From Mycobacterium sp. BK086 (GTDB lineage: Bacteria > Actinomycetota > Actinomycetes > Mycobacteriales > Mycobacteriaceae), in assembly GCA_004362315.1 (NCBI GenBank), contig SNWL01000007.1:62001-126000 (forward strand): a stretch of 64,000 bases of DNA, written 5' to 3'. Position 1 is the stretch's first letter, and the number at the start of each line of letters is the position of its first letter. The notes under the pieces are model-generated. The model made no database searches. It worked only from the letters and a program-made list of their open reading frames with translations, and was not told the origin of the DNA. Made by a program: the position numbers and the translations under genes. Positions 1 to 9,923 of the stretch are shown piece after piece.

Positions 1-49
1 GTACATCGACGCGGAACACGAACTCGCGGCGGCCTTCGCCAGGGACTGA
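1..49 (+). CDS. C-terminal end of an upstream gene, probably arylsulfatase
   Basis: Only the last 15 codons and a TGA stop (47-49) are visible, in the frame starting at base 2, ending AAAFARD. Coding use is GC-rich like the neighbours. The next-but-one gene is a formylglycine-generating enzyme, and in M. tuberculosis the gene at this place is the arylsulfatase atsA, so this is probably the sulfatase C-terminus. The identity rests on context only; the visible residues carry no diagnostic motif. Confidence 0.45.
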   Translation, partial: YIDAEHELAAAFARD

Positions 50-70
50 CCCTCACGTCATACTGGTCGG

Positions 71-775
71 GTGACTCGGCTGGTGTTCGCCGCTGCGGCG
101 GTTGTGATGCTGGCCGTCCCGGCTGTTGCCGCCTGTGCGCGCGACAGCGAAGGAACAGCCGTGAAGGCCGACGCGTCGACGTCCTCGACCAGCCTCGCGC
201 CGACGTCGACCACGACGTCCACCAAGGTCACCGACGTGCCGGAATCCTCGGAGCCCGGCGTGCTGGAAACCACCCGCGCGCCGATTCCGGCGGACTCCAC
301 CGTGTGCCGGCCCGAACAGCCCGGGCCGACGGCGGTGGCCAGCGTCGCCGACCCCGCCGCGCCCAAGATCAGGGTCCGGGTGCCAGACGGATGGTCCTCG
401 ACGCCGGGCACCGGCGACGTGGGTGCTCTGCTGTCCGGGCCCGACGACATGGTCGCCGAGGTCACCATCTCCGCGACCCCGCTGGATCCCAGTGCCGCCT
501 TCACCCGGTATGGCGACGACGTGATGGCCCGCTATCCGATCAGCACGCTGAGCCTGCTGCCCGGTGACTTCTGCGGCTTCAGCGGACAGAAACTGATGGG
601 CAGCTGGGCTCGGGACCCCGACGAGTCGCTCGAATACCAGGACCGGATCGCCCACATCTGGACCAACACCGGCAACTATCTGGTCGCCGTTCACGTGGAA
701 GCGCCGTCCGGAACACCCGGATTCGACACCGCGGCCTCGGTACTGACCGAGGAATTCGGCGTCGTCATACCCTGA
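71..775 (+). CDS. LpqN/LpqT-like exported lipoprotein
   Basis: The 234-residue protein starts at GTG 71. It has a hydrophobic signal segment (residues 3-21) ending in a lipobox-like VAAC, so Cys22 is probably lipidated and the protein anchored to the outer face of the plasma membrane. Residues 30-80 are a Ser/Thr/Pro-rich linker. The C-terminal ~140 residues (IRVRVPDGW onward) resemble the LpqN/LpqT/Mtc28 family of mycobacterial lipoproteins. It ends 4 bases before the formylglycine-generating enzyme gene, so the two are probably cotranscribed. The biochemical role of the family is unclear. Confidence 0.75.
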   Translation: MTRLVFAAAAVVMLAVPAVAACARDSEGTAVKADASTSSTSLAPTSTTTSTKVTDVPESSEPGVLETTRAPIPADSTVCRPEQPGPTAVASVADPAAPKIRVRVPDGWSSTPGTGDVGALLSGPDDMVAEVTISATPLDPSAAFTRYGDDVMARYPISTLSLLPGDFCGFSGQKLMGSWARDPDESLEYQDRIAHIWTNTGNYLVAVHVEAPSGTPGFDTAASVLTEEFGVVIP

Positions 776-779
776 ACCC

Positions 780-1658
780 ATGCTCACCGAGCTCGTCACG
801 GTGCCCGGCGGGACCTTCCGGATGGGGTCGACCAGCTTCTATCCCGAAGAAGCGCCGATCCACACCGCGACCGTCGGTGCCTTCGCCATCGAGCGGCACC
901 CGGTGACCAACGCACAGTTCGCCGAGTTCGTCGCCGCCACCGGATACGTCACCATCGCCGAACGGCCGCTGGATCCGGCGCTGTATCCCGGCGTCGCCGA
1001 GGCGGATCTGCAGCCCGGCGCGCTGGTGTTCCGGCCGACGGCAGGGCCGGTGAATCTGCGCGACTGGCGGCAGTGGTGGGACTGGGCGCCCGGCGCGAGC
1101 TGGCGTGCGCCGTTCGGGGCGGGCAGCGATGCCGCCGATATGCCCGACCATCCCGTCGTGCAGGTCGCCTATCCCGACGCGATCGCCTACGCCGGCTGGG
1201 CCGGCCGGCGGCTGCCGACCGAGGCTGAGTGGGAGTACGCGGCACGGGCCGGCAGCACTTCCCCCTATGCGTGGGGCGACGAGCCGACGGTCGGGGGAGC
1301 GTTGATGGCCAACACCTGGCAGGGCCGCTTCCCGTATCGCAACGACGGCGCGCTGGGCTGGGCGGGCACCTCGCCGGTGGGGACGTTCCCGCCGAACGGG
1401 TTCGGGCTGGTCGACATGATCGGCAATGTCTGGGAGTGGACGACGACGCAGTACTCCGCTCATCACATGCTTGACCAGCAGAATTCGTGCTGTCCGCCGC
1501 CCGCCGAACCCGATCCGGCCGTCAATCAGACGCTCAAGGGCGGCTCGCACCTGTGCGCCCCGGAGTACTGCCATCGGTACCGGCCGGCCGCGCGATCACC
1601 GCAGTCGCAGGACAGCTCGACCACGCACATCGGCTTCCGGTGCGTGGCGAGTTCCTGA
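780..1658 (+). CDS. Formylglycine-generating enzyme (sulfatase-modifying factor)
   Basis: This 292-residue protein belongs to the FGE/SUMF1 family, which oxidises a Cys in sulfatases to formylglycine. It begins with the typical TVPGGTFRMGS element and carries PTEAEWEYAARAG and DMIGNVWEWT signatures. The two active-site cysteines are present as LCAPEYC (Cys259 and Cys264, the spacing seen in genuine FGEs), which separates it from EgtB and PvdO relatives. ATG 780 lies 4 bases after the lipoprotein stop. It corresponds in position to Rv0712 and probably activates the sulfatase encoded just outside the window. Confidence 0.9.
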   Translation: MLTELVTVPGGTFRMGSTSFYPEEAPIHTATVGAFAIERHPVTNAQFAEFVAATGYVTIAERPLDPALYPGVAEADLQPGALVFRPTAGPVNLRDWRQWWDWAPGASWRAPFGAGSDAADMPDHPVVQVAYPDAIAYAGWAGRRLPTEAEWEYAARAGSTSPYAWGDEPTVGGALMANTWQGRFPYRNDGALGWAGTSPVGTFPPNGFGLVDMIGNVWEWTTTQYSAHHMLDQQNSCCPPPAEPDPAVNQTLKGGSHLCAPEYCHRYRPAARSPQSQDSSTTHIGFRCVASS

Positions 1659-1753
1659 CCCGCGCCGGAACCGCGCCGAGATCGACGAAATGGCGCGATC
1701 TACTCGCACTTCCTCGGCGGATTGTCGGTTTGGGCGTCATGAACTGCAGCGAT

Positions 1754-1782
1754 TTGGAGCTTTTGGGCTCGTCACCTAGTAT
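1754..1782 (+). promoter_or_regulatory. Candidate housekeeping promoter of the spc ribosomal operon
   Basis: In the 259-base gap before rplN, TTGGAG (1754-1759) and TAGTAT (1777-1782) are separated by 17 bases, which fits a primary-sigma promoter. It would give a leader of about 130 bases ending in GAGGAG before the GTG start at 1918. Assigned by eye; other hexamer pairs are possible. Confidence 0.45.
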
Positions 1783-1917
1783 TTAACGGTTGCCTAGGGC
1801 AGACCTCGGTTATCTCCGCGCGAGAAAACCCTGCGTGCTCTTTGGGTGACAAGAACAAGACCGCGCACGTCAGGTCGGTATCTGCCGTGCACACAGTAAC
1901 CAGGTCGAGGAGATCTA

Positions 1918-2286
1918 GTGATTCAGCAGGAATCGCGGCTCAAGGTCGCCGATAACACGGGCGCCAAGGAGATCTTGTGCATCCGCGTTCTCGGTGGCTC
2001 GTCGCGGCGCTACGCCGGCATCGGCGACGTCATCGTGGCGACCGTCAAGGACGCCATCCCCGGTGGCAACGTCAAGCGTGGCGACGTGGTCAAGGCCGTC
2101 GTCGTGCGCACTGTCAAGGAGCGCCGTCGCGCCGACGGCAGCTACATCAAGTTCGATGAGAACGCCGCCGTCATCATCAAGAACGACAACGATCCGCGCG
2201 GCACCCGCATCTTCGGCCCGGTCGGGCGCGAGCTGCGCGAGAAGAAGTTCATGAAGATCGTCTCGCTGGCACCGGAGGTTTTGTAA
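1918..2286 (+). CDS. rplN: 50S ribosomal protein L14
   Basis: L14 (122 residues, full length) binds 23S rRNA on the intersubunit face of the large subunit. The N-terminus [18 protein letters not shown] and the C-terminal [19 protein letters not shown] are characteristic. GTG 1918 is the start, preceded by GAGGAG. It opens the spc operon: rplN, rplX, rplE, rpsZ, rpsH, rplF, rplR, rpsE, rpmD, rplO, all on the plus strand. rplX follows with no gap. Confidence 0.98.
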
Positions 2287-2604
2287 ATGAAGGTCCACAA
2301 GGGCGACACCGTTCTGGTCATCGCCGGTAAGGACAAGGGCGCCAAGGGCAAGGTCCTCGAGGCCTACCCGTCTCGGGGCAAGGTCCTCGTCGAGGGCGTC
2401 AACCGGATCAAGAAGCACACCGCGCAGTCGGCGAACGAGCGTGGCGCGTCGTCGGGCGGCATCGTCACCCAGGAGGCCGCGATTCAGGTCTCCAACGTGA
2501 TGGTGGTCGACTCCGACGGCAACCCGACCCGCGTCGGCTACCGCGTGGACGAAGAGACCGGCAAGAAGGTTCGGGTCTCCAAGCGCAATGGCAAGGACAT
2601 CTGA
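2287..2604 (+). CDS. rplX: 50S ribosomal protein L24
   Basis: L24 (105 residues) initiates 50S assembly by binding the 5' end of 23S rRNA. The N-terminal KOW motif is visible ([20 protein letters not shown], residues 5-24), followed by the [11 protein letters not shown] segment. ATG 2287 follows the rplN stop directly, and rplE begins 2 bases after its stop, so the three genes are likely coupled in translation. Confidence 0.98.
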   Translation: MKVHKGDTVLVIAGKDKGAKGKVLEAYPSRGKVLVEGVNRIKKHTAQSANERGASSGGIVTQEAAIQVSNVMVVDSDGNPTRVGYRVDEETGKKVRVSKRNGKDI

Positions 2605-2606
2605 CG

Positions 2607-3176
2607 ATGACGACCGTAGAAAACACCAAGGTGCAGCCGCGGCTGAAGCAGCGCTACCGCGAGGAAATCAAGGGCGCGCTCAACAACGAGTTCAACTACG
2701 CCAACGTCATGCAGATCCCCGGCGTGGTCAAGGTCGTCGTCAACATGGGTGTCGGTGACGCCGCCCGCGACGCCAAGCTGATCAACGGTGCGGTCAACGA
2801 CCTCGCGCTGATCACCGGCCAGAAGCCCGAAATTCGCAAGGCGCGCAAGTCGATTGCGCAGTTCAAGCTTCGCGAGGGCATGCCGATCGGTGCGCGGGTC
2901 ACCCTGCGCGGCGACCGGATGTGGGAGTTCCTCGACCGGCTGGTGTCGATCGCGCTGCCGCGTATCCGCGACTTCCGCGGCCTGAGCCCCAAGCAGTTCG
3001 ATGGCCACGGCAACTACACCTTCGGGCTCGCCGAGCAGTCGGTGTTCCACGAGATCGACGTCGACTCGATCGACCGGCCTCGCGGTATGGACATCACCGT
3101 CGTCACTTCGGCGACCAACGACGACGAAGGTCGGGCGCTGCTGCGCGCTCTGGGCTTCCCCTTCAAGGAGAACTGA
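2607..3176 (+). CDS. rplE: 50S ribosomal protein L5
   Basis: L5 (189 residues) binds 5S rRNA in the central protuberance of the large subunit. Recognisable segments are [33 protein letters not shown] and GRGNYTFG-like [16 protein letters not shown]. It has a short acidic/Thr N-terminal extension ([11 protein letters not shown]), as in other mycobacteria. It sits 2 bases after rplX and 4 bases before rpsZ. Confidence 0.98.
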   Translation: MTTVENTKVQPRLKQRYREEIKGALNNEFNYANVMQIPGVVKVVVNMGVGDAARDAKLINGAVNDLALITGQKPEIRKARKSIAQFKLREGMPIGARVTLRGDRMWEFLDRLVSIALPRIRDFRGLSPKQFDGHGNYTFGLAEQSVFHEIDVDSIDRPRGMDITVVTSATNDDEGRALLRALGFPFKEN

Positions 3177-3180
3177 GCAG

Positions 3181-3366
3181 ATGGCAAAGAAGGCACTGGT
3201 CAATAAGGCCAACAAGAAGCCGAAGTTCGCGGTGCGGGCCTACACCCGCTGCAACAGGTGCGGTCGCCCGCACGCCGTCTACCGCAAGTTCGGCCTGTGC
3301 CGAATCTGCTTGCGCGAGATGGCCCATGCCGGCGAACTGCCCGGTGTGCAGAAGTCCAGCTGGTAA
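3181..3366 (+). CDS. rpsZ: 30S ribosomal protein S14, zinc-binding type
   Basis: This 61-residue S14 starts at ATG 3181 ([16 protein letters not shown]). It carries the two zinc knuckles CNRC and CRIC that define the short zinc-dependent paralogue, as opposed to the longer Cys-less form used under zinc limitation. It belongs to the small-subunit head. It lies in the spc operon 4 bases after rplE; an 87-base gap then separates it from rpsH. In mycobacteria a second, zinc-independent S14 usually lies elsewhere under Zur control. Confidence 0.97.
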   Translation: MAKKALVNKANKKPKFAVRAYTRCNRCGRPHAVYRKFGLCRICLREMAHAGELPGVQKSSW

Positions 3367-3453
3367 CAGACCCCTACAGAACAGGTGCGCAGCAGGCCCC
3401 AAGGGAATTCACCCGAGCGGGAACCGCTGCGAGGAAGGTAGACAGGCCCAGTC

Positions 3454-3852
3454 ATGACCATGACGGACCCCATCGCAGACTTTTTGACACGTCTGCGCAA
3501 CGCCAACTCGGCGTATCACGACGAGGTGACCCTGCCGCACAGCAAGATCAAGGCGAACATCGCCGAGATCCTGAAGAGCGAGGGTTACATCAGCGATTTC
3601 CGGACCGAGGATGCTCGGGTCGGCAAGTCGCTGGTTGTTTCACTGAAGTACGGCCCCAACCGCGAGCGCAGCCTCGCCGGTCTGCGCCGGGTGTCCAAGC
3701 CCGGTCTGCGGGTGTACGCGAAATCCACCAATCTGCCGCGGGTTCTCGGCGGCCTGGGCGTGGCGATCATCTCCACGTCTTCGGGTCTGCTGACCGACCG
3801 CCAGGCGTCCCGACAGGGCGTGGGCGGCGAAGTCCTCGCTTACGTGTGGTGA
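3454..3852 (+). CDS. rpsH: 30S ribosomal protein S8
   Basis: S8 (132 residues) is a primary binder of the 16S rRNA central domain. The signature is complete: [18 protein letters not shown] at the start and [11 protein letters not shown] at the end, with the [12 protein letters not shown] motif between. GGAAGG lies at 3434-3439, before ATG 3454. rplF begins 13 bases after its stop. Confidence 0.98.
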   Translation: MTMTDPIADFLTRLRNANSAYHDEVTLPHSKIKANIAEILKSEGYISDFRTEDARVGKSLVVSLKYGPNRERSLAGLRRVSKPGLRVYAKSTNLPRVLGGLGVAIISTSSGLLTDRQASRQGVGGEVLAYVW

Positions 3853-3865
3853 GGGAGACTTAGAC

Positions 3866-4405
3866 ATGTCGCGAATTGGTAAGCAGCCGGTGGCAATTCC
3901 CGCCGGTGTTGATGTGACGATCGACGGTCAGAACGTGTCGGTCAAGGGCCCCAAGGGCACGCTGCAGCTGGATATCGCCGAGCCGATCACGGTGTCGCGC
4001 AACGACGATGGCGCCATCGTGGTCAGCCGTCCCGACGACGAGCGGCGCAGCCGTTCGCTGCACGGGCTGTCGCGCACCCTGGTGTCCAACCTGGTGACCG
4101 GTGTGACCCAGGGTTACACCACCAAGATGGAGATCTTCGGCGTCGGTTACCGCGTGCAGCTCAAGGGAAGCAACCTCGAGTTCGCGCTCGGGTACAGCCA
4201 TCCCGTGGTCATCGAGGCCCCGGAGGGCATCACCTTCGCGGTGGAGACGCCCACGAAGTTCTCGATCACCGGTATCGACAAGCAAAAGGTCGGCCAGATC
4301 TCGGCGAACATCCGTCGCCTGCGTCGCCCGGACCCCTATAAGGGCAAGGGCGTGCGCTACGAGGGTGAGCAGATCCGCCGCAAGGTCGGAAAGACAGGTA
4401 AGTAA
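3866..4405 (+). CDS. rplF: 50S ribosomal protein L6
   Basis: L6 (179 residues) lies near the GTPase centre of the large subunit. Both repeats of the L6 fold can be followed: [19 protein letters not shown] at the N-terminus and the C-terminal [16 protein letters not shown] signature. The length is normal. rplR begins 3 bases downstream. Confidence 0.98.
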   Translation: MSRIGKQPVAIPAGVDVTIDGQNVSVKGPKGTLQLDIAEPITVSRNDDGAIVVSRPDDERRSRSLHGLSRTLVSNLVTGVTQGYTTKMEIFGVGYRVQLKGSNLEFALGYSHPVVIEAPEGITFAVETPTKFSITGIDKQKVGQISANIRRLRRPDPYKGKGVRYEGEQIRRKVGKTGK

Positions 4406-4408
4406 GCC

Positions 4409-4816
4409 ATGGCTCAAGCACAGAAAGCAGCCACCGATCGCACGCCGGTCGGCACGACGGTCTCGGCCGCGCGCCGGGCTTCGCGTCTGCGTCGGCACAA
4501 CCGGCTGCGCAAGAAGGTCGTCGGCACCGCCGAGCGGCCCCGCCTCGTGGTCAACCGCTCCTCGCGGCACATCCACGTGCAGCTGGTCAATGACGCCGAG
4601 GGCATCACGGTCGCCGCTGCCTCGTCGATCGAGGCCGACGTCCGCGCCCTCGAGGGTGACAAGAAGGCCCACAGCGTACGGGTCGGTCAGCTGATCGCCG
4701 AGCGCGCGAAGGCCGCCGGTGTCGAGGCCGTGGTGTTCGACCGCGGTGGCAACACCTACGGCGGGCGGATCGCGGCACTGGCCGACGCTGCCCGCGAGAA
4801 CGGACTCAAATTCTGA
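4409..4816 (+). CDS. rplR: 50S ribosomal protein L18
   Basis: L18 (135 residues) binds 5S rRNA. The conserved core [20 protein letters not shown] and the C-terminal [19 protein letters not shown] are present. The first ~25 residues ([19 protein letters not shown]) are a variable actinobacterial extension. It is followed after 25 bases by rpsE. Confidence 0.98.
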   Translation: MAQAQKAATDRTPVGTTVSAARRASRLRRHNRLRKKVVGTAERPRLVVNRSSRHIHVQLVNDAEGITVAAASSIEADVRALEGDKKAHSVRVGQLIAERAKAAGVEAVVFDRGGNTYGGRIAALADAARENGLKF

Positions 4817-4841
4817 TGATGGACAACGGAAGGACCGCATG

Positions 4842-5543
4842 ATGTCGGAGCAGAGCGCAGCGCCGGATACCGGCGCCCCCTCAGCCGGCACCCGCACCGA
4901 CGTACAGCGCGGCGGACGTGACGACCGCGGTGGCCGTGGCCGCCGCGACGATCGCGGAGACCGTGGTGGACGCGGCGGTCGCGACGGCGGCGAGAAGAGC
5001 AACTACCTGGAGCGCGTTGTCACGATCAACCGTGTCTCCAAGGTGGTCAAGGGTGGTCGCCGGTTCAGCTTCACCGCACTGGTCATCGTCGGCGACGGCA
5101 ATGGCTTGGTCGGTGTCGGCTACGGCAAGGCCAAAGAGGTGCCCGCGGCGATCGCCAAGGGTGTCGAGGAAGCTCGCAAGAACTTCTTCCGCGTCCCGCT
5201 GATCGGCGGCACCGTCACCCATCCCGTTCAGGGCGAGGCTGCGGCCGGCGTCGTGATGCTGCGTCCGGCCAGCCCGGGTACCGGTGTCATCGCCGGTGGC
5301 GCGTGCCGTGCCGTGCTGGAATGCGCTGGCGTGCACGACGTTCTGGCCAAGTCGCTGGGCAGTGACAACGCGATCAACGTGGTTCACGCCACCGTTGCCG
5401 CGCTCAAGCTGCTGCAGCGTCCCGAAGAGGTGGCCGCTCGTCGCGGGCTGCCGATCGAAGACGTCGCGCCGGCCGGCATGCTGCGCGCTCGTCGGGAAAG
5501 CGAAGCGCTGGCTGCCGCAGCAGCGCGTGAAGGAAGCGCATAA
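4842..5543 (+). CDS. rpsE: 30S ribosomal protein S5
   Basis: S5 (233 residues) contributes to decoding fidelity. The conserved body starts at about residue 49 ([18 protein letters not shown]) and includes [12 protein letters not shown] and [14 protein letters not shown]. The first ~45 residues are a low-complexity Arg/Gly/Asp extension of RDDRGG-like units typical of mycobacteria. Two in-frame ATGs exist (4839, 4842); GGAAGGA at 4828-4834 gives better spacing to 4842. The segment [10 protein letters not shown] has Cys where I expect Val. Confidence 0.97.
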   Translation: MSEQSAAPDTGAPSAGTRTDVQRGGRDDRGGRGRRDDRGDRGGRGGRDGGEKSNYLERVVTINRVSKVVKGGRRFSFTALVIVGDGNGLVGVGYGKAKEVPAAIAKGVEEARKNFFRVPLIGGTVTHPVQGEAAAGVVMLRPASPGTGVIAGGACRAVLECAGVHDVLAKSLGSDNAINVVHATVAALKLLQRPEEVAARRGLPIEDVAPAGMLRARRESEALAAAAAREGSA

Positions 5544-5545
5544 CC

Positions 5546-5737
5546 ATGGCAGAGCTGAAGATCACCCAGGTGCGTGGCGTCGTCGGCGCCCGCTGGAAGC
5601 AGAAGGAAAGCCTGCGAACCCTGGGCCTGAAGAAGATTCGCCAGTCGGTGGTTCGCGAGGACAACCCGCAGACGCGCGGATTGATCAACGTCGTGCACCA
5701 CCTCGTCGAAGTAGAAGCGGTTGAGGGCAAATCATGA
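5546..5737 (+). CDS. rpmD: 50S ribosomal protein L30
   Basis: L30 is a 63-residue protein of the large subunit. The segment [20 protein letters not shown] and the LRKIRQSV-like [12 protein letters not shown] stretch identify it. ATG 5546 is 2 bases after rpsE. Its TGA overlaps the ATG of rplO (ATGA, 5734-5737), so the two are translationally coupled. Confidence 0.97.
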   Translation: MAELKITQVRGVVGARWKQKESLRTLGLKKIRQSVVREDNPQTRGLINVVHHLVEVEAVEGKS

Positions 5738-6177
5738 GCGTCATCAAACTGCACGACCTGAAGCCGGCTCCCGGCTCCAAGACCGCGAAGACTCGTGTCG
5801 GTCGCGGTGAGGGCTCGAAGGGCAAGACGGCCGGTCGTGGCACCAAGGGCACCAAGGCCCGCAAGAACGTGCCGGTGACCTTCGAGGGCGGGCAGATGCC
5901 GATCCACATGCGGCTGCCCAAGCTCAAGGGTTTCCGTAACCGGTTCCGCACCGAGTACGCCGTCGTCAACGTCGGCGATATCGCCAAGGCGTTCCCCGAG
6001 GGCGGCACCATCGGCGTCGACGAGCTCGTCGCCAAGGGCCTGGTTCGCAAGAACGTCCTCGTCAAGGTGCTCGGTGACGGCAAGCTGGCCGCCAAGGTCG
6101 ACGTCACCGCTCACAAGTTCAGCGGCAGCGCCCGCGAGGCCATCACCGCCGCAGGCGGTTCGGCCACCGAGCTGTAG
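5734..6177 (+). CDS. rplO: 50S ribosomal protein L15
   Basis: L15 (147 residues) is a late-assembly protein of the large subunit. The Gly/Lys-rich N-terminal part ([21 protein letters not shown]) and the [12 protein letters not shown] motif are typical. It is the last gene of this operon; a perfect 13-bp hairpin with a T tract follows 14 bases after the stop. secY, which follows rplO in many bacteria, lies about 7.7 kb downstream here. Confidence 0.98.
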   Translation: MSVIKLHDLKPAPGSKTAKTRVGRGEGSKGKTAGRGTKGTKARKNVPVTFEGGQMPIHMRLPKLKGFRNRFRTEYAVVNVGDIAKAFPEGGTIGVDELVAKGLVRKNVLVKVLGDGKLAAKVDVTAHKFSGSAREAITAAGGSATEL

Positions 6178-6191
6178 AGCCGAGACCTACG

Positions 6192-6219
6192 AAAAAGCCC
6201 CGCCCTGGCGGGGCTTTTT
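6192..6219. terminator. Intrinsic terminator between rplO and the convergent LLM gene
   Basis: A 13-bp perfect inverted repeat, AAAAAGCCCCGCC (6192-6204) and GGCGGGGCTTTTT (6207-6219), with a 2-base spacer. The flanking A and T runs make it functional in both directions, as suits two converging genes. Confidence 0.92.
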
Positions 6220-6225
6220 CCGTTG

Positions 6226-7149
6226 TCAGTCGAGTTGCGGAATGACTTCGGCGGCAAGGCGTTCCATCTGTTCGCGATCCTCTTCGAGACCGGCGCCCAA
6301 GGGATTCAGCAGCAGCGTCTGCGCGCCGGCATCGATCACCTCACGCAGCCCTCGTGCGACATCGGCCGGTGTACCCGCCACCGGGACGGCGTCCACCCCG
6401 GGCATCGAGCCGTAGATCCGGCGCAGCCCCGCCAGCACCCGCTCGCGGGCCCGTGCGGCGTCGTCGACGATCAGGTAGACGCGCTTGCCGATCCGGAAGG
6501 CGTTCGGATCCTTGTCCTGCTCGGCCAATTCGGTGCGCAGGATCTGCACTGCGGTCGCAAAGTCTTGAGTCGTCGAGGATCCCGCGCCCATGAAGGCGTC
6601 GCCATGACGCACCGCGCGGGCGATCGCACGAGGAGCGTTGGCGCCGAACCAGATCGGTGGGTGCGGTCGTTGCACGGGCTTGGGGGAGATCGGCAGATCG
6701 TCGACATCGCGGAATCGGCCGTGGAAGGTCACCCGTGGCTCGTCGGACCAGGCCGCCTTCATCAGCTGCAGACCTTCGGTGAAGCTGCTGATGAAGGTGG
6801 CCGGGTCGACGCCGAACGCCTCGAACTTGCGCCGCCCGCCGCCGGGCGCGACACCGAGGTCCAGGCGGCCGTGGCTGAGCCGGTCCACGGCGGTGACGGT
6901 GGCGGCCAGTTGCAAGGGGTCGTGCAATGAGGTGATCATCACGGCCACGCCCAGCCGCAAGGTCGTGGTGCAGGCGGCCGCCCAGGCCAGCAACTCCATC
7001 GGCGCGATCAGCGGTGTCGGCCCGATGACCTGCTCCAAGGTCCAGCCGCCCTCGAATCCGAGCTCCTCGGCGCGGGTCAGATAGCTTCGCAAGCCCTCGC
7101 CGTCGAAGCCGTCGACGTCGGTCTGCGGTATCGAGATGGAGTACCTCAC
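6226..7149 (-). CDS. LLM-class (luciferase-like) flavin-dependent oxidoreductase
   Basis: The 307-residue protein has the (beta/alpha)8 luciferase-like fold: MRYSISIPQTD at the N-terminus, the LRLGVAV and LSHGRLDLGVAPGGG segments, and RPHPPIWFGA near residue 170. Family members use FMNH2 or, often in mycobacteria, coenzyme F420. The substrate cannot be told. ATG 7149 diverges from sppA (start 7200), leaving a 50-base shared promoter space. It ends 6 bases from the terminator shared with rplO. Confidence 0.85.
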   Translation of the reverse strand: MRYSISIPQTDVDGFDGEGLRSYLTRAEELGFEGGWTLEQVIGPTPLIAPMELLAWAAACTTTLRLGVAVMITSLHDPLQLAATVTAVDRLSHGRLDLGVAPGGGRRKFEAFGVDPATFISSFTEGLQLMKAAWSDEPRVTFHGRFRDVDDLPISPKPVQRPHPPIWFGANAPRAIARAVRHGDAFMGAGSSTTQDFATAVQILRTELAEQDKDPNAFRIGKRVYLIVDDAARARERVLAGLRRIYGSMPGVDAVPVAGTPADVARGLREVIDAGAQTLLLNPLGAGLEEDREQMERLAAEVIPQLD

Positions 7150-7199
7150 CCCTCCACCGTACGAGCGTGCCCATCATCGGCGCCGGTAGCCTCGATCCT

Positions 7200-9014
7200 A
7201 TGTTCGCCTTCCTGCCCGACATCCCGGGCGCCGACGACATCCGCGATGCGCTGCGCCGCATCGACACCGCCCGGCACCACGGGGTGCCCGACGGCTGCAT
7301 CCTGGAGCTCGATCTACAGACCGCGCCACCGGAGGCCAGCGGCTTCGATCCGTTGACCTTCATCACCGGCGGCGGCCGCACGATGCTGCTGCGCGACGCC
7401 GTCGCCGCGATCCACCGCGCTGCCGAGGATCCGCGGGTGGCGGGATTGATTGTTCGGGTGCAGCTTTCGGCCGCGCCGGCCGGTCCGGTGCAGGAGCTGC
7501 GGGCCGCGATCGCCGCCTTCACCGAGGTCAAGCCGTCACTGGCGTGGGCCGAGACCTACCCCGGCACCCTGTCCTACTACCTGGCCTCGGCGTTCTCCGA
7601 GGTGTGGATGCAGCCCACCGGCACCGTCGGGCTGATCGGCTTCGCCACCAACGCGCTGTTCCTGCGCGATGCGCTGGGCAAGGCCGGTATCGAAGCCCAG
7701 TTCGTCACCCGCGGCGAGTACAAGTCGGCGGCCAACCTGTTCACTCAGGATCATTACACCGACGCACACCGCGAGGCCGATTCTCGGCTGATCGACAGCC
7801 TGCACAGTCAGGTGTGGCAGGCCATTGCCGAGTCGCGCAATATCGACGTCGCCGCGGTCGATGAGCTGGCCAATCGCGCCCCCCTGCTGCGCGACGCCGC
7901 AGTCACCGGTCATCTCGTCGATCGCATCGGATTCCGCGACGAGGCCTATGCCCGCATCGCCGAACTCGTTGGCGTGGAGGGCATCTCACCGGAGACCGGC
8001 GACGCCGACTCCGACGACAACGCCCCGCCACGACTGTTCCTCTCCCGCTACGCGCAGGTCCGCAAGAGCGGGCCACCGGTTCCGATGCCCCCGCTGCCGT
8101 CGGTGCCCGGGCGCAAGAAGCGGCCGAGGATCGCGGTGGTGACGGTCGCCGGATCGATCGTCAGCGGCCGCGGCGGCCCGCAGGGGCTCCCGTTCGGGCG
8201 CTCCAGCGCCGGCGGTGACACCATCGGCGCGGCGCTGAGGCAGGTCGCCACCGACGACGACGTGGCCGCCGTCGTGGTGCGAGTGGACAGTCCGGGCGGG
8301 TCGGTGACCGGCTCGGAGACCATCTGGCGCGAAGTCACGAGGGTGCGGGCCAAGGGCAAGCCCGTGGTCGCCTCGATGGGCGCGGTGGCCGCCTCGGGCG
8401 GCTACTACGTTGCGATGGGCGCCGACGCCATCGTCGCCAACCCGGGAACCATCACCGGCTCCATCGGCGTGCTGACCGGCAAGCTGGTGGCCCGCGAGCT
8501 CAAGGAACGCCTCGGGGTCGGATCGGACAGCGTGCGCACCAACGACAACGCCGACGCGTGGTCGGTGAACGCGAAGTTCACCCCGGAGCAGGAAGCGTTG
8601 GTGGAGGCCGAGGCCGACTTGTTCTACACCGACTTCATCCAGCGGGTCGCCGAGGCGCGACACATGTCCGTCGATGCGGTCGACGCGGTGGCGCGCGGCC
8701 GGGTCTGGACCGGTGCCGATGCGCTCGAGCACGGGCTCGTGGACGAACTCGGCGGGCTGCGAACAGCGGTGCGCCGGGCCAAGGTGCTCGCCGGGATCGA
8801 CGTCGATGCCGATGTCGAACTCGTCAGCTACCCCAGCTCGGGATTGCGAGACTTCTTGCGCCCCAAGCCGTCTTCGCAGCCTGCCGCAGCATCCTTGCCC
8901 GATGCCCTCACGGCACTTCTCGGTCAGTCGGTCAGGGGCGTGCTGGACCAGGGGGAGCGGGCGCTGTCCGGCACCAGCCTGCTGTGGCTGGGTTTCAACC
9001 CAGAGTGGCGCTGA
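7200..9014 (+). CDS. sppA: Signal peptide peptidase SppA (protease IV, long form)
   Basis: The 604-residue protein is a tandem-domain S49 peptidase, which degrades cleaved signal peptides at the membrane. The N-terminal domain carries the general-base lysine in [10 protein letters not shown] (Lys175). The C-terminal domain carries the nucleophile in AASGGYY (Ser399), the arrangement of the long E. coli-type enzyme. ATG 7200 ([13 protein letters not shown]) is preferred over an in-frame GTG at 7167. No strong N-terminal membrane helix is obvious. The last 20 bases overlap the 3' end of the converging methyltransferase gene. Confidence 0.92.
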   Translation: MFAFLPDIPGADDIRDALRRIDTARHHGVPDGCILELDLQTAPPEASGFDPLTFITGGGRTMLLRDAVAAIHRAAEDPRVAGLIVRVQLSAAPAGPVQELRAAIAAFTEVKPSLAWAETYPGTLSYYLASAFSEVWMQPTGTVGLIGFATNALFLRDALGKAGIEAQFVTRGEYKSAANLFTQDHYTDAHREADSRLIDSLHSQVWQAIAESRNIDVAAVDELANRAPLLRDAAVTGHLVDRIGFRDEAYARIAELVGVEGISPETGDADSDDNAPPRLFLSRYAQVRKSGPPVPMPPLPSVPGRKKRPRIAVVTVAGSIVSGRGGPQGLPFGRSSAGGDTIGAALRQVATDDDVAAVVVRVDSPGGSVTGSETIWREVTRVRAKGKPVVASMGAVAASGGYYVAMGADAIVANPGTITGSIGVLTGKLVARELKERLGVGSDSVRTNDNADAWSVNAKFTPEQEALVEAEADLFYTDFIQRVAEARHMSVDAVDAVARGRVWTGADALEHGLVDELGGLRTAVRRAKVLAGIDVDADVELVSYPSSGLRDFLRPKPSSQPAAASLPDALTALLGQSVRGVLDQGERALSGTSLLWLGFNPEWR

Positions 9015-9915
9015 CGTAGACGATTTCGCCGAACGGGTTATTGTCGTTTTCGTCCCGTTCCGGGGGCAGCGCCAATCCGTGTCGTGCGAACAGCTCTTCG
9101 CCTGGAACTCCGGTGACGTCCCAGCCCGTGCCGCGCAAGTACTCCATCACGTGGCTGCGCGGGCCGGCGTAGACCAGTGAGCCCATGTCCAGATCCAAGC
9201 CCTGATCACGCGCCTTGGCCGTCATCTCCGAGCCCTTGGCCGGGTCGAAATCCATGATGCCGGGCACATATTCGGTGGCTACCGTGCTACCGGGCGCACT
9301 CAGCGACGTGATGGTGTCGAACAGCCGGTCCTGGGCGTCGGGCGGCAGGTACACCAATAGTCCTTCTGCTACCCACGCGGTGGGCGCGCTCGGGTCGAAA
9401 CCGGCGGCACGCAGGGCCGCGGGCCAGTCCTCGCGCAGGTCGATGCCGACGGTGTGGCGCTGTGCGGTGGGCTGCGCACCGAGCTCGTCGAGCACACCGG
9501 TCTTGAACTCGATCACCTTGGGCTGGTCGATCTCGAACACGGTGGTGCCCGCGGGCCATGGCAGCCGGTAGGCGCGGGCGTCAAGGCCGGACGCCAGGAT
9601 CACCGCTTGCCGGATGCCGCTGGCGGCCGACGCGATGAAGTAGTCGTCGAAGAACTTGGCGCGTACGGCCATTGCATCGATCATCGCCTGTACCCGCTCG
9701 GGGGTGACGTCATCGAACAGGGCGGGGTCGAGTTCGCCGTCGATCATCTTGATGAAGAAGTCGATGCCGACGGCCCGGACCAGAGGATCGGCGAACGGAT
9801 CGTCGATCAGGGCGCGGGGATCCTTGGTGGCCAGTGCGCGTCCGGCCGCGACCGCGGTTGCGGTGGCGCCCACGCTGGAGGTCAGGTCCCAGCTGTCGTC
9901 GTCGGTGCGAGCCAT
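8995..9915 (-). CDS. SAM-dependent methyltransferase, PF04072 family (copy 1)
   Basis: The 306-residue protein is one of five tandem paralogues. It starts [20 protein letters not shown] and carries the family core [17 protein letters not shown] and [13 protein letters not shown], corresponding to the SAM-binding strand-loop and acidic motif. Relatives in M. tuberculosis (Rv0725c, Rv0726c, Rv0731c) sit at the same locus; their substrates are unknown to me. ATG 9915 is chosen for AGGAGA just upstream and for homology to the other copies. It is last in a five-gene operon and overlaps the 3' end of sppA by 20 bases. Confidence 0.88.
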   Translation of the reverse strand: MARTDDDSWDLTSSVGATATAVAAGRALATKDPRALIDDPFADPLVRAVGIDFFIKMIDGELDPALFDDVTPERVQAMIDAMAVRAKFFDDYFIASAASGIRQAVILASGLDARAYRLPWPAGTTVFEIDQPKVIEFKTGVLDELGAQPTAQRHTVGIDLREDWPAALRAAGFDPSAPTAWVAEGLLVYLPPDAQDRLFDTITSLSAPGSTVATEYVPGIMDFDPAKGSEMTAKARDQGLDLDMGSLVYAGPRSHVMEYLRGTGWDVTGVPGEELFARHGLALPPERDENDNNPFGEIVYVSATLG

Positions 9916-9923
9916 ATCTTCTC

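Noticed and set aside
771-800. TGAACC followed by CGTCAC as a third SigL promoter
   Set aside because: It lies at the start of the formylglycine-generating enzyme coding sequence with a 15-base spacer; probably chance.
2538-3215. Long antisense ORF across rplX-rplE
   Set aside because: Shadow of conserved ribosomal genes, typical of high-GC DNA.
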